Assembly (NCBI RefSeq): GCF_003426815.1
Contig: NZ_QKYK01000014.1
Coordinates: 1 to 64,000, forward strand
DNA length: 64,000 nucleotides
Direction: 5' to 3'
From: Desertimonas flava
GTDB lineage: Bacteria; Actinomycetota; Acidimicrobiia; Acidimicrobiales; Ilumatobacteraceae
Position numbers and translations under genes: made by a program. This document shows, piece by piece, positions 54,040 to 64,000 of the stretch. The notes beneath the pieces were generated by a model. That model did no database searches, was not told the origin of the DNA, and saw nothing but the letters and a program-made list of their open reading frames with translations. The first letter of the stretch is position 1. Every line of letters begins with the position of its first letter.

Positions 54040-54810
54040 TCAGCGCTTCGACGAGATGCGCGCCTGGAGGGCCGCGACGCGCTCGGCGAACCACGGTTGA
54101 CGGGTGCTCCACAGCTGCGGTGTGAGCTCGGTGGCGACCGCTTCGTCGTGCGACGTGACGCCCGCCATGGTCGCCAGCGTGCGCTTGGTCTCGATGGCGA
54201 GCTCACGCGGGACCGAGGCCGCCCGGGCCGCCATGTCGTGGGCTGCGGCCAGCAGGTCGGCGTCGTCGACGACGCGATAGGCGAGCCCGACCCGCTCGGC
54301 CTCGGCCCCGTCGAGCACGTCGCCGAAGAGGACGGCGGCCGCCGCCGCCTGCGGCCCGGCGATCCGGCGCAACATCCACGTGTGCCCACCGCCGGGATGG
54401 ATCCCGAGCTGCAGGAAACGGGTGTCGAACTTCGCCCGCCGGGCGGCCAAGCGCACGTCGCACCCGAGCGCGAGGTTCATGCCGGCCCCGACCGCCGCAC
54501 CGTTGACGGCAGCCAGCGTGGGCAGCGTGCTGCGGGCGATGCGCAGGAACCCCTCGTAGATGCGACCGAGGCTCGATCCGTCCGCCTCGGCGAGGTTGCC
54601 GAGATTGGCGCCGGCACAGAAGGCGGGCGGTGTCCCCGTGACCACCACGGCACCCACGGACTCGTCGGCCTCGAAACCATCCATCGCGGCGACGATCTGC
54701 TCGACCATCGGGGCCGTGAGCGTGTTGCGCTCGTCGGGATTGTTCAACGTCAGCGTGCCGACCCCGTCTGCGACGTCGGTCAGGACCAGGCTCGAGTCAG
54801 GGCTGCTCAT
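54040..54810 (-). CDS. Enoyl-CoA hydratase/isomerase family protein
   Basis: The 256-residue crotonase-fold protein has oxyanion-hole segments VVVTGTPPAFCAGANLGNLA and AAVNGAAVGAGMNLALGCDV, then FDTRFLQLGIHPGGGHTWML. The second catalytic Glu position (usually E in PE/GA) reads as HPGGG here, so it may not be a true hydratase. It acts on acyl-CoA thioesters. ATG 54810 was preferred to an upstream in-frame ATG without a good site. Confidence 0.88.
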   Translation of the reverse strand: MSSPDSSLVLTDVADGVGTLTLNNPDERNTLTAPMVEQIVAAMDGFEADESVGAVVVTGTPPAFCAGANLGNLAEADGSSLGRIYEGFLRIARSTLPTLAAVNGAAVGAGMNLALGCDVRLAARRAKFDTRFLQLGIHPGGGHTWMLRRIAGPQAAAAAVLFGDVLDGAEAERVGLAYRVVDDADLLAAAHDMAARAASVPRELAIETKRTLATMAGVTSHDEAVATELTPQLWSTRQPWFAERVAALQARISSKR

Positions 54811-54890
54811 GCCGCCGAGTCTGTCAGGACACCCTCTCTCGGTCCTATCCGACGCTGCCTCCATGCTCTCCCCAGTAGCCTCAATTCCAC

Positions 54891-55514
54891 ATGCTCGATC
54901 ACGTCTTCACCGATGCCATCAGCGCGCTCCGCGACGCGTTCGAGGCGGCGTTCCTCGAACGGCAGGCATTCGAGGAGCACTTCCAGGTGGACGTGCTGCT
55001 CGGCGACGTCACCTGGGAGACCAGCTACGGCCTTCCCGGTGAGGGGCAACCCCCGCGGGTGGTCGCCCACGTCACGTTCGACTGGCCGACCTGGAGCCAG
55101 ACGGCCTACCGCCGGTGGTACGTGGACGAGGAGCTGGAGAGCCCGCCGGCGATCGAGATGGAGATCGTCCTGCGCGTGCAGCGGCTCGCCGAGACCCCCG
55201 ACATCAACCGCATCTACGAGTCGATCCCGACGGCCAGCCCACTCGTCGGCGAAGGCCGCCTCGAGCGCGCCGGGCTCACCGTCGAGGTCATCCACCCAGA
55301 CCCCAGCGACCCCACCGAGATCGAGCTGTCGTATGCCGTCGAGGTCACCTACGAAGGGCTCTACGAGCTGGCCGAGGAGACGCTCGCCGACGGTACGTCG
55401 TCGGTGCTCGACGACCACTTCGGTGCGCTCGGCGGCTGGGTGGCGTCGACGCTCGTGCGCCTGGGCGACCTGCGCTTCGCATTCCTCCCCGCCGACGACA
55501 GCACCGCCGAGTAG
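54891..55514 (+). CDS. Conserved hypothetical protein
   Basis: The 207-residue soluble protein is acidic with beta-rich composition: HVFTDAISALRDAFEAAFLE, VLLGDVTWETSYGLPGEG, RVVAHVTFDWPTWSQTAYRR. I do not recognise a family. It lies between two enoyl-CoA hydratase genes and reads in the same direction as the second. Codon bias is normal. Confidence 0.75.
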   Translation: MLDHVFTDAISALRDAFEAAFLERQAFEEHFQVDVLLGDVTWETSYGLPGEGQPPRVVAHVTFDWPTWSQTAYRRWYVDEELESPPAIEMEIVLRVQRLAETPDINRIYESIPTASPLVGEGRLERAGLTVEVIHPDPSDPTEIELSYAVEVTYEGLYELAEETLADGTSSVLDDHFGALGGWVASTLVRLGDLRFAFLPADDSTAE

Positions 55515-55557
55515 ACCGCCTCGTCGCGACGCGTCGAGCCTGCAAGAATCGCCCTCG

Positions 55558-56346
55558 ATGACTGCCGGTACCCCTGTGCTGCTCGACGTGGCCGAGCGCA
55601 TCGCCACGATCACCCTCAACCGGCCCGAGGCGCGCAATGCGCTGTCGAGCGAGGTGATGCGACTCCTCGCCGAATCGATCATCGCGGCCGAGCACAACCA
55701 CGACGTCGACGTCATCATCCTCACCGGCGCCGACCCTGCGTTCTGCGCCGGGCTCGACCTCAAGGAGCTCGGCTTGGAGGGCAACTCGCTCGTCGGCTCC
55801 AGTTCCACCGAGACCTCGCGAGGTGGCCACCAGGTTCGAGGGCCGTTCCCGCGCCACACCAAGCCGTTGATCGGTGCCGTCAACGGCGTGGCGATCACGG
55901 GCGGGTTCGAGCTGGCGCTCAACTGCGACTTCCTCATCGCGTCGGAACGGGCGAAGTTCGGCGACACCCACTCGCGCGTCGGCGTGATGCCGGGATGGGG
56001 ACTCACGGTGCTGCTACCCCAGGCGATCGGGGTGCGCCGGGCGCGGGAGATGAGCTTCACCGGGAACTTCATGGGCGCCGAGGAGGCTCTCGCTTTCGGG
56101 CTGGTCAACCACGTCGTCCCCCACGACGAGTTGATCCCGTTCACCCGCTCCATCGCCGCCGACATCATCGGCAACGATCAGCCGGGCGTGCGCCAGATCC
56201 GCGCCACGTACGCGGCCATCACCCACGACGACGACGCGTGGGAGACCGAGGCCCGGGACGGTCGGGCCTGGCTGCGTACGACGTTCAGCCCCGAACGCGT
56301 GGCGGCCCGGCGCGCCGCCATCATCGACCGCGGCCGCACTCAATGA
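55558..56346 (+). CDS. Enoyl-CoA hydratase
   Basis: The 262-residue crotonase-family enzyme begins VAERIATITLNRPEARNALS and has VIILTGADPAFCAGLDLKEL and IGAVNGVAITGGFELALNCD (oxyanion hole), then FGDTHSRVGVMPGWGLTVLL. One of the two usual catalytic acids is not obvious (GVMPGWG in place of GxxPGxG with Glu), as in several actinobacterial EchA paralogues. It probably acts in fatty-acid degradation. ATG 55558 is used, and the stop overlaps the next ATG. Confidence 0.92.
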   Translation: MTAGTPVLLDVAERIATITLNRPEARNALSSEVMRLLAESIIAAEHNHDVDVIILTGADPAFCAGLDLKELGLEGNSLVGSSSTETSRGGHQVRGPFPRHTKPLIGAVNGVAITGGFELALNCDFLIASERAKFGDTHSRVGVMPGWGLTVLLPQAIGVRRAREMSFTGNFMGAEEALAFGLVNHVVPHDELIPFTRSIAADIIGNDQPGVRQIRATYAAITHDDDAWETEARDGRAWLRTTFSPERVAARRAAIIDRGRTQ

Positions 56347-57989
56347 GCGAAGCCGGCGACGCCGGCCCTGCCCGGCACCGCGACCGCACGCGGTTGATCT
56401 CTGGTGGCATGCTCGCCGCGGTCGTCATCGCCGCGGCCGTCGTGGCCCTGCGCCTCCATCGCAACGGGCACGGACTCGGCGACGACTTCGCGCTCTACAT
56501 CAACCAGGCCCGCAGCCTGTTCGAGGGCAACGTCGCCCAGGTCATCACGGACAACCGCTTCCTCTGGCAGAACTCGGTGGCGGTCACGCCACCGATCTAC
56601 CCGTGGGGTTTCCCGATCCTGCTGTCGCCGTTCGTCCACCTCTGGGGCATCGAGGCCTATGACAAGTTGAAGGTCGTCGAGGTCGCCGCCTTCTGCGTGT
56701 GGCTGGTCCTCTTCCATGGCATCGTCCGGCGCCGCACCGGCCGGGTGATCGCTCTGGCGCTCACCGTCGCCTTCGCCAGCGCGCCGCTGTATCTCGTGCA
56801 CACCGACCAGCTGCTGACCGAGTTCCCCCACATGGCGGCCACGGCCACCGTGATCTGGTGGCTCGACCGGCTGCAGCGTTCTCCGGCCACGCAGGCCGCG
56901 ACAACGGCTCAGTGGGTGGAGAGACGGGTCGGGCTGCTGACGGCTTCGACGGGCCAGCTCGTCACGCTCGGCCTGCTCATGGTCGCCGCCTACAACATCC
57001 GCCGCGAGAGCATCGTGCTGCTGGCGGTCCTCGCTGCGGCGATGGTGGTCGACACCGTCGGCTCGCTCTCGACGTGGCGCTTCCCCGGTGGCTCGGTCGT
57101 GTCGCGCCTCAAGGCGCTCGTCCACGCCATCCCGTGGCGCCGGATCGGCACACCGTTCCTGGCCTTCGCCGCCGGGGCGTTCCTCTTCCAGCTGCTGTTG
57201 CCGTCGACGTTGATCCCCGACAACGGCAACTCCAAGCGGTTCATCACCGAACGACTCTTCAGCACCGACACCAAGACGAAGGACTACCCGTTCCAGCTGA
57301 CGCTCCAGCTCGGCATCGGGCCCCATCCGCTGCTCGGACTGATCCTCATGGCGATTGCCGCGGCCGGAGTGATCGTCGCGTGCATCCGCCGGCCCCGGCT
57401 CAACATCCCGATCGCCGTCCTCACCGCGTGCACGATGCTCGTGGTCGGCACCCACATGCGAATGGTCGCTCGCTACTACTTCCAGATCACGCCCTTCATC
57501 GCCTACTTCGCGCTGATGCTGCCGATCTCGTACGCCGAGCTCCTCCTCGGGCACCGGCGGCTCGGCGTGACGACACGCCGTGCCCTCCTCGCCTGCCTGT
57601 CGGTACCGGCGCTGTGGATCGCCGCCCTCCACGTGCATGACCTCCCCGCCCGCCTGCGCGCCGCCGACCGCTACAACGACTCGGGACAGGTTCAGTCGGG
57701 TGGCGTGACCGAGATCTCGGCGCCGGCGTTCACCGCGATCGAGCGGTACACCGATGCCGACGACGTGATCGTCTACTACCGCGTCCGCACGATGACGCTG
57801 TACACGGGACGGCGGGGCGTGCAGACCACCAACCTCGACAAGGCCGCCCGCCTCGGCGACTACTTCATGCAGAACCTCCAGCGCGAGTACTCCCAGCCCA
57901 AAGCGACCGAGAACGACCTGCTGGCCAGGGGTTGGGTCGTGGTGTGGGAGGACGAGAACTGGCGGCTCTGGGAGATCCCGTCCGGCTGA
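56343..57989 (+). CDS. Multi-spanning membrane protein, glycosyltransferase-39-like
   Basis: The 548-residue protein has about ten membrane spans and a C-terminal extracytoplasmic part of about 110 residues. The first loop carries DDFALYINQARSLFEGN, like the acidic pair of GT-C (ArnT/PMT) mannosyltransferases, and YPWGFPILLSPFVHLWGIEA matches their TM3 region. It may transfer a lipid-linked sugar to wall or lipid acceptors; the sequence is suggestive, not decisive. ATG 56343 overlaps the hydratase stop as ATGA. Confidence 0.72.
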   Translation: MSEAGDAGPARHRDRTRLISGGMLAAVVIAAAVVALRLHRNGHGLGDDFALYINQARSLFEGNVAQVITDNRFLWQNSVAVTPPIYPWGFPILLSPFVHLWGIEAYDKLKVVEVAAFCVWLVLFHGIVRRRTGRVIALALTVAFASAPLYLVHTDQLLTEFPHMAATATVIWWLDRLQRSPATQAATTAQWVERRVGLLTASTGQLVTLGLLMVAAYNIRRESIVLLAVLAAAMVVDTVGSLSTWRFPGGSVVSRLKALVHAIPWRRIGTPFLAFAAGAFLFQLLLPSTLIPDNGNSKRFITERLFSTDTKTKDYPFQLTLQLGIGPHPLLGLILMAIAAAGVIVACIRRPRLNIPIAVLTACTMLVVGTHMRMVARYYFQITPFIAYFALMLPISYAELLLGHRRLGVTTRRALLACLSVPALWIAALHVHDLPARLRAADRYNDSGQVQSGGVTEISAPAFTAIERYTDADDVIVYYRVRTMTLYTGRRGVQTTNLDKAARLGDYFMQNLQREYSQPKATENDLLARGWVVVWEDENWRLWEIPSG

Positions 57990-58092
57990 CGATCGATCGT
58001 CTCCGACCGGTTCATCGGAAGTTCACCACCGCGTCGCCCGACCGGTGGCCGGCGGCAAGCGACCAGCCAGCCGGCACTGGGAAGGTCGCGGC

Positions 58093-59562
58093 ATGCCTCT
58101 CAACAGACGACAGCTCCTCAATCGCGGCGCCGCCGGCGCCGGCCTCCTCGTCGCCGGCAACCTCGGCGTCACGTTCCCCCGGGCCGGCGCGACCGCCGGC
58201 ACGCCCGGCGGCAGCGCCCTCGGCGGCGCCGTGCTCGGAACCCTCCGGGAACGACGCGGCGGGTACGGCCCGCTGGTCGCCGACCCGGACCAGCTCCTCG
58301 ACTTGCCCGAGGGCTTCAGCTACACGATCGTCTCCGAGGCGGGCACCGCCACGACCGACGGCGGCGTGATCCCCGACAACTTCGACGGCACGGGCCTCTT
58401 CGTCGGCGCCAACGGCAACTCGTACCTCGTGCGCAACAGCGAGCAGGGAGCGATCGAGGGCGTGGACGACGGCGAACCGTACGTGCTCGAGTTCCCGGCC
58501 ACCGCAGCTGCCGAGTACGTCTACGACGCCACCTGCGGCGGAGGCACGACCACCACCGAGATCGGCCCGGACGGCTCCGTCGTCAACGAGTACGTCAGCC
58601 TGGCCGGCACGAGCGAGAACTGCGCCGGCGGCGTGACACCGTGGGGCACGTGGCTGACGTGCGAGGAGACCGAGGACCGCATCGCCGACGGGTTCGAGAA
58701 GGACCACGGGTTCGTGTTCGAGGTCGACCCGGTGAACGTCGAGAACAACCAGAACCCGACGCCCCTCGAAGGTCTCGGCCGCTTCGCTCACGAGGCCGTG
58801 TCGATCGACCCGGCGACGGGCATCGTCTACCTCACCGAGGACGCCTCCGAGCCCAACGGGTTGCTCTATCGCGCGACGCCCAACGACACGTCCGGCACCT
58901 ACGGCTCGCTGCGCGCCGGGGCCACGCTCGAGGCCCTCGCCGCCACCGACGAGGCCGGCGAGTTCGTGCCTGACCTCTCGGCCTACAGCGAGGTCGGCAC
59001 GGTGCTCAACCTCGGGTGGGTGGCGATCCCCGATCCGCTCGCCACCGAGCAGTCGACCCGCATGCAGGTCGAAGAGGTCACCCGCTCCCGCAAGCTCGAG
59101 GGCACGTGGTGGGGCAACGACGCGGCCTACATCGTCGCGTCGTACGCACGCCTCGACGACGGCTCCGCCGGCGAGCACGACGGCCAGGTGTGGAAGCTCG
59201 ACCCGGTCGCCGAGACGCTCGAGTTGGTCGTGCACTTCACGGTCAACGCCGATCCCGACAGCGACAACTTCGACTCGCCCGACAACATCACCGTCGCCCC
59301 GTGGGGCGGGCTGATCCTGTGCGCCGACGGCGAGGGTGTGCAACACCTCTGGACCGTCGCCGCCGACGGGTCGAACCAGATGTTCGCCCGCAACGCACGC
59401 GACGACGGCGAGTTCGCCGGCGCCGTGTTCTCGGCCGACGGCCAGACGCTGTACGCCAGCCTGCAGTCGCCCGGCGTCACGTTCGCCATCACCGGCCCGT
59501 GGGACGGCGGCACCCCGGCGTCGACCATGGCTGCCGACGGCAGCCCCGCCACCACGGCCTGA
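58093..59562 (+). CDS. Tat-exported PhoX/DUF839-family phosphatase
   Basis: The 489-residue protein starts with a twin-arginine signal (PLNRRQLLNRGAAGAGLLVA). The mature part has the PhoX/DUF839 motifs NCAGGVTPWGTWLTCEET, GRFAHEAVSIDPATGIVYLT and DNITVAPWGGLILCADG, giving the six-bladed propeller with an iron/calcium site. PhoX is a secreted alkaline phosphatase; some DUF839 members have other roles. ATG 58093 gives the Tat signal at the true N-terminus. Confidence 0.88.
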   Translation: MPLNRRQLLNRGAAGAGLLVAGNLGVTFPRAGATAGTPGGSALGGAVLGTLRERRGGYGPLVADPDQLLDLPEGFSYTIVSEAGTATTDGGVIPDNFDGTGLFVGANGNSYLVRNSEQGAIEGVDDGEPYVLEFPATAAAEYVYDATCGGGTTTTEIGPDGSVVNEYVSLAGTSENCAGGVTPWGTWLTCEETEDRIADGFEKDHGFVFEVDPVNVENNQNPTPLEGLGRFAHEAVSIDPATGIVYLTEDASEPNGLLYRATPNDTSGTYGSLRAGATLEALAATDEAGEFVPDLSAYSEVGTVLNLGWVAIPDPLATEQSTRMQVEEVTRSRKLEGTWWGNDAAYIVASYARLDDGSAGEHDGQVWKLDPVAETLELVVHFTVNADPDSDNFDSPDNITVAPWGGLILCADGEGVQHLWTVAADGSNQMFARNARDDGEFAGAVFSADGQTLYASLQSPGVTFAITGPWDGGTPASTMAADGSPATTA

Positions 59563-59570
59563 GCGCGCGG

Positions 59571-60368
59571 TCAACGCGCCGGCGTGAGGCCGGTCAGGGC
59601 GATCTCGTAGTGCTCGGTGTAGTGGACGACCCCGATGGGTGAGCCCTCGACGGTGGCGTTGTCGACGACCCGGCGCACGACGAGGTCGGTCCCGGCGCGG
59701 TACCACGTCTCGGTGCGCTGGCTGTCGTCGGGATCGCCGTTGTCGATGGTGACGACGACGTGCTCGACGTCGACGGGCTCGTCACCGACGACGAGTCGGC
59801 CCGGCTCGAGGACCTCGCCGGTCCACACCGCGGTCTCGCCCTCGCGTACGCACGTGGTCGTCCACGTCGTACCCGCGGGCGCTCGGAGCGGTCGTGGCTC
59901 GCCGGTGCAGAGGTGGGACTCGCGGTCGTCGACCCCGAAGAACCGGTGGAATGCGGTGAACGCCACCGTCTCCACTCCCCCGCCGACCGCGCACGTCAGC
60001 ACCTCGTCGCTCCGCTCGACGGCGGCGACCCACAGCTGCGACACACCGCAGGACGCAGCGGTGACGGTGAGTGTCGTGACGTCCGGGTACACGTGCTCGC
60101 CGCCACCGAGAGCATCGACGCCGTCGCCACCCGAGGTCGCGTAGGTGTACACCCCCGGCTCGGGCAGGGCGGCGGCGAGGATCGAAGCGACCGAGCCGCC
60201 GGACACCTCGGCGTTGAAGTCGGCCAATGCGTGGTCCACGCCGACCGGTGTGACCTCGCTGTCCGTCTTGTAGCGGAACAGAGCAAAGGCGCCTGCGGCG
60301 AGCACCACGGCGAGGACGAGCCCGCCGACCAGCAGCCTCCGACGCCATCGACGCACACGCGCAGTCAA
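59571..60368 (-). CDS. Membrane-anchored hypothetical protein
   Basis: The 265-residue protein has a basic N-terminus and one membrane segment (LLVGGLVLAVVLAAGAFALF, about 12-31), followed by an extracytoplasmic domain with four Cys (AASCGV, VLTCAVG, HLCTGEP, TTTCVRE), probably two disulfides. I do not recognise the family. The 3' end lies 8 nt from the PhoX stop on the opposite strand. Confidence 0.7.
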   Translation of the reverse strand: MTARVRRWRRRLLVGGLVLAVVLAAGAFALFRYKTDSEVTPVGVDHALADFNAEVSGGSVASILAAALPEPGVYTYATSGGDGVDALGGGEHVYPDVTTLTVTAASCGVSQLWVAAVERSDEVLTCAVGGGVETVAFTAFHRFFGVDDRESHLCTGEPRPLRAPAGTTWTTTCVREGETAVWTGEVLEPGRLVVGDEPVDVEHVVVTIDNGDPDDSQRTETWYRAGTDLVVRRVVDNATVEGSPIGVVHYTEHYEIALTGLTPAR

Positions 60369-60432
60369 TCACCGTGGGCCCCGACGATCGGGGATGCCCG
60401 ACTGACGGGACGTGCCTGGCACATCCCGTCAG

Positions 60433-61182
60433 TCACGCCGTGAGGGTCGACGGGCGGGGCCCGACCGGCAGGAGGCGGGGTTCGCGGAGGTAACTCCGGA
60501 GGCGCTTGATCGCCTGGTCGCGCCGGTACCGGACCGAGCGGGCGTCCATCCGCACGACGACCGCCAGCTGGGCGGCGCTACCGTGGTTGACGATGCCGGC
60601 GACCACCTCGACGTCGCGCTGCGGCAGCCCGTGGTCGCGAGCGTCGGCCAGCAGTCCGGTGAGCTCCTCGAACGGCGAGCGGTCGGTCCGCGCCTCGGGC
60701 TCGTGCAGCCGGTGCGGCGGGCAGGGCGACTCGCTGACCCGCCGCCGTCGCCGCGGATTGGTGAACGCCCGGTGGCGGGCGTCGGTGAGCAGGCGGGCGG
60801 CGATGTCCCGATCCCGCGCCGCCACCGGATACCGCACGATCGACATCCACGCCTCCGCGAGCAGCACGTCGAACGCGTCGACGCCGGGCGACCGCCGCTG
60901 CTCGTCACGCACGATCACGAGCAAGCCGGGCAGCAGCCGCTGCAACACCATCCGTGCGGCGAGCGGCTCGGTGCGCGCCCGTTCGACCAGCCGGCCGAGC
61001 AATGCGTTCGACTGCGGCGTCGGTTGGCACCGGAGGCCGGTGCGACGCAGGAGGTCGTCGAGGCTGGTGATCGGTGGGTCGTCCGGATCGACGAGGTTCC
61101 AGCGGCGAACCGTGTCGAGGAGCGCCGAACGGCGTCCCATCCGGGTCCACTCGAGGTCGAGGCGGGCCGACAAGTTGGTCAT
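60433..61182 (-). CDS. Putative sigma-like/HTH hypothetical protein
   Basis: The 249-residue soluble protein is helix-rich: RTEPLAARMVLQRLLPGLLV, EAWMSIVRYPVAARDRDIAA, and a C-terminal helix-turn-helix-like segment (EVVAGIVNHGSAAQLAVVVR, then SVRYRRDQAIKRLRSYL) that resembles sigma region 4. Similar proteins in actinobacteria are annotated only as hypothetical. ATG 61182 is used; an in-frame ATG at 61308 would add 42 residues of doubtful sequence. It reads away from the exporter operon. Confidence 0.65.
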   Translation of the reverse strand: MTNLSARLDLEWTRMGRRSALLDTVRRWNLVDPDDPPITSLDDLLRRTGLRCQPTPQSNALLGRLVERARTEPLAARMVLQRLLPGLLVIVRDEQRRSPGVDAFDVLLAEAWMSIVRYPVAARDRDIAARLLTDARHRAFTNPRRRRRVSESPCPPHRLHEPEARTDRSPFEELTGLLADARDHGLPQRDVEVVAGIVNHGSAAQLAVVVRMDARSVRYRRDQAIKRLRSYLREPRLLPVGPRPSTLTA

Positions 61183-61386
61183 GCGGCGACGGTGACGGAA
61201 CCCGCTCACCGCCCGACTCACCGGCCCGAGCGCACGGAGGTCCGGCGAACTCACCGACGCTCTCACCCGCGCACCGGCGGGCTCACAGGCCCTGGTCAGC
61301 GACGTCATCCACGGGCGTGATCGGAGAAGGCCCGGAGACGATTCAGGGACATCACCGACTGGGCAACGGGCCCACGTTCCCGTACG

Positions 61387-62337
61387 GTGGCGGCGGTGAG
61401 CATCGGTGATCCAGTGGGCGGCCCGTCGCCCGTCCTGCGCCTGCAGCAGGTCACCAAGCAGTACCCGGCCGTGACCGCTCTCGACGGCATCACCGTCGAC
61501 GTCCCCGCCGGCCGCACCGGGCTGGTGGGGGCCAACGGCGCGGGGAAGACGACCACGTTCCGGCTCCTGCTCGGCCTGGCTCACCCCACCTCCGGCCGAA
61601 TCGAGGTGTGCGGCATCGACGTCGGGACCGATCCGGTCTCGGTACGCGCCCGTCTCGGCTACATGCCCGAGCACGACTGCCTGCCCCTCGACCAGACGGC
61701 CGCCGACGTCGTCGCCACGTTCGGTGAGCTGAGCGGGTTGCCGGCACGCGTGGCCCGCCAACGGGCGTCCGACATCCTCGATCTCGTCGGCCTCGACGAA
61801 GCCCGGTTCCGGCCGATCGGCGGCTTCTCGACCGGCATGCGCCAGCGGACCAAGCTCGCTCAGGCGATCGTCGGCGACCCCCAACTCATCCTCCTCGACG
61901 AGCCCACTGCGGGCCTCGATCCCATCGGCCGCGAGGAGATGCTCAGCCTGATCGCCCGCCTCGGCGACTTCGGGATCTCCGTCCTGATGGCCACCCACCT
62001 GCTCGACGACGTGCAGCAAGTGTGCGACCACGTCGTCATGATCGACGCCGGCCGGCTGGTGGTGTCCGGGGCCACCGAGTCGCTGCTCGAGACCACCGGC
62101 ACGGTCACGCTCGACGTCGGTGGCGCCGACGCCGCCGCCACACTCGCCGCCGCGCTCGAGCGGAGTGGTCTCGGCGCCCGCACGGTCGACGGCCACGCCG
62201 AGGTCAGCGTCGAGGGCGACGCCGACCTCGACACGGTCCGCGACGTCGTCGCCGACCTCGGCCTGCCGCTGTACCGACTCTCCAACCGCCTCACGTCGCT
62301 CGACGATGTGTTCCTGCGAGATCGGAGCGCGCCATGA
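61387..62337 (+). CDS. ABC-2-type exporter ATPase
   Basis: The 316-residue nucleotide-binding protein has Walker A GANGAGKTT, Q-loop YMPEHDC, signature STGMRQRTKLAQA, Walker B LILLDEPTAGLDP and H-loop ATHLL. A C-terminal ACT-like region follows (TVTLDVGGADAAATLAAALE). The PTAGLDP wording and GFSTGMRQ signature are typical of ABC-2 exporters. GTG at 61387 or 61396 is the start. It is coupled to the permease by ATGA. Confidence 0.92.
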   Translation: MAAVSIGDPVGGPSPVLRLQQVTKQYPAVTALDGITVDVPAGRTGLVGANGAGKTTTFRLLLGLAHPTSGRIEVCGIDVGTDPVSVRARLGYMPEHDCLPLDQTAADVVATFGELSGLPARVARQRASDILDLVGLDEARFRPIGGFSTGMRQRTKLAQAIVGDPQLILLDEPTAGLDPIGREEMLSLIARLGDFGISVLMATHLLDDVQQVCDHVVMIDAGRLVVSGATESLLETTGTVTLDVGGADAAATLAAALERSGLGARTVDGHAEVSVEGDADLDTVRDVVADLGLPLYRLSNRLTSLDDVFLRDRSAP

Positions 62338-63232
62338 GCAGCGTGACGTCCGGCGCCGTCTACGACCGCGGCTACCGACCGTACGACGGCCCGCGGGGCC
62401 GGCGCGGAGCGGCGACGTGGGCGCTGTACAAGTCGACCATCCGCCGCGCCCTCGGCATCCGCCGCTCGTGGCGCCAGAAGGTCCCCCCGTTCGTGCTGCT
62501 CGCCGTCGTCACCGTGCCGGCCATCGTCAACATCGGCATCGGCTACGTCACACGCGACCGCGCCATCATCTCCGAGCGGTTCGAGATCATCACCTACCGC
62601 GACTACGTCGGCGTGTCGTCGGCCCTGCTGTTGTTCGTCGCCCTCGTCGCGCCCGACATCATCTGTCCCGACCGTCGCCAGCACGTCCTGCCCCTGATGT
62701 TCGCCCGCCCGCTCAACGGATCGGACTACGTCGCCGCCAAGGTCGGGGCGATGGCGACGATCCTCTTCGCCTTCTCGTTCATCCCCCAGGTCATCCTCTA
62801 CGTCGGCAACATGCTCGTCAGCGACAACGCCCTCGACTACCTCACCGGGCACCTCGACGTGTTGTGGCAGATCCCCCTCGCCGTCGTGATGCTCGCCGTC
62901 TATTACGCCGTCGTCGGCGTGGCGATCTCGTCGCTCACCGATCGTCGCATCGTCGCCGGCGCCGTGATGATCGGGCTGTTCCTCGTCACCTCGATCGCCG
63001 CCGGCGTGATCGTCGGCGAGGACCCCCGCTTCGATGGCGGATCGATCGCCGCCCTGCTGAACGTGCTGACACTGCCGCTGTTCCTGCGCGACCTCGTGTT
63101 CCTGGGCCACATCGACCGCGGCTCGCAGCTCAACGGGGTCGAGTACGGCGGTCTGCTGGCGATCATCGAGTACGTGGTCATCGTCGTCCTCGGCACGATC
63201 GTGCTGTTGCGCCGCTACCGGTGGGTGGAACG

Positions 63233-63236
<4 letters not shown>
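62334..63236 (+). CDS. ABC-2-type exporter permease
   Basis: The 300-residue membrane protein begins with the recurrent VYDRGYRPYDGPRGRR motif of actinobacterial ABC-2 permeases, then about six spans including FVLLAVVTVPAIVNIGIGYV and LLAIIEYVVIVVLGTIVLLR. Loop residues DRRQHVLPLMFARPLNGSDY match this group. It forms the membrane part with ATPases on both sides. It overlaps both neighbours by 4 nt. Confidence 0.9.

Positions 63237-64000
<764 letters not shown>

Overview
The window is about 70 percent G+C. It has strongly GC3-biased codons, many GTG (and a few TTG) starts, and stop/start overlaps of the ATGA/GTGA/TGATG type. The gene content (DUF222 HNH proteins of the 13E12 type, a sunset-domain protein, F420/LLM oxidoreductase, UreABCFGD without UreE, DUF2254, excalibur and DUF501 proteins) points to a free-living high-GC actinobacterium, perhaps an Acidimicrobiia (Ilumatobacter-like) lineage. 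That placement is inference. No tRNA, rRNA, CRISPR array, insertion sequence or prophage was seen.

Layout. 1-5.3 kb: start of a possible WYL regulator running off the left edge, an ABC-F ATPase, a repeat-rich SGNH-hydrolase lipoprotein, MscL and an MFS exporter. 5.4-14.9 kb: one minus-strand urea locus, urtABCDE (high-affinity urea ABC importer) followed by ureABC and ureFGD, mostly with 4-nt overlaps. It imports and hydrolyses urea; ureE is absent and UreG is His-rich at both ends. 15.1-20.2 kb: LLM oxidoreductase, DUF222 HNH nuclease, sunset-domain protein, pyrF, HAD phosphatase, LysE exporter. 20.3-22.5 kb: OmpR-type regulator plus histidine kinase, with an 11-bp tandem repeat just upstream. 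22.7-29.1 kb: a Dpp/Opp-type peptide importer whose second ATPase carries a transmembrane insertion inside the nucleotide-binding domain and whose first permease has an extra N-terminal membrane hairpin. 29.1-35.7 kb: minus-strand LacI / sugar-binding protein / two permeases / GH3 beta-glucosidase operon, with an operator-like site upstream.

35.8-42.3 kb: DUF2254 membrane protein, DUF1801 protein, excalibur/peptidoglycan-binding protein, ECF sigma factor, a second DUF222 HNH gene with a doubtful start, a hypothetical protein and a GlgX-type debranching enzyme. 42.5-45.7 kb: MoxR ATPase (CoxD), VWA protein (CoxE) and two XdhC/CoxI/CoxF proteins, a maturation set for molybdenum hydroxylases such as aerobic CO dehydrogenase. 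45.7-50.3 kb: large MalT-like LuxR regulator, a small conserved protein, a DUF4386 membrane protein and an NlpC/P60 protein. 50.6-51.9 kb: MocA-like cytidylyltransferase and CoxG, a second maturation island. No CO dehydrogenase structural genes lie in the window.

52-61 kb: a DUF501 protein fused to what looks like the C-terminal half of a Ppx/GppA phosphatase, GNAT acetyltransferase, a small basic protein with a near-ideal ribosome binding site, two enoyl-CoA hydratase/isomerase proteins, a membrane glycosyltransferase-like protein, a Tat-exported PhoX-type protein and two hypotheticals. 61.4-64 kb: ATPase, permease and second ATPase of an ABC-2-type exporter; the last gene runs off the right edge.

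The most unusual element is the peptide-transport ATPase at 27707-29068 with two or more predicted membrane helices between its Q-loop and ABC signature.
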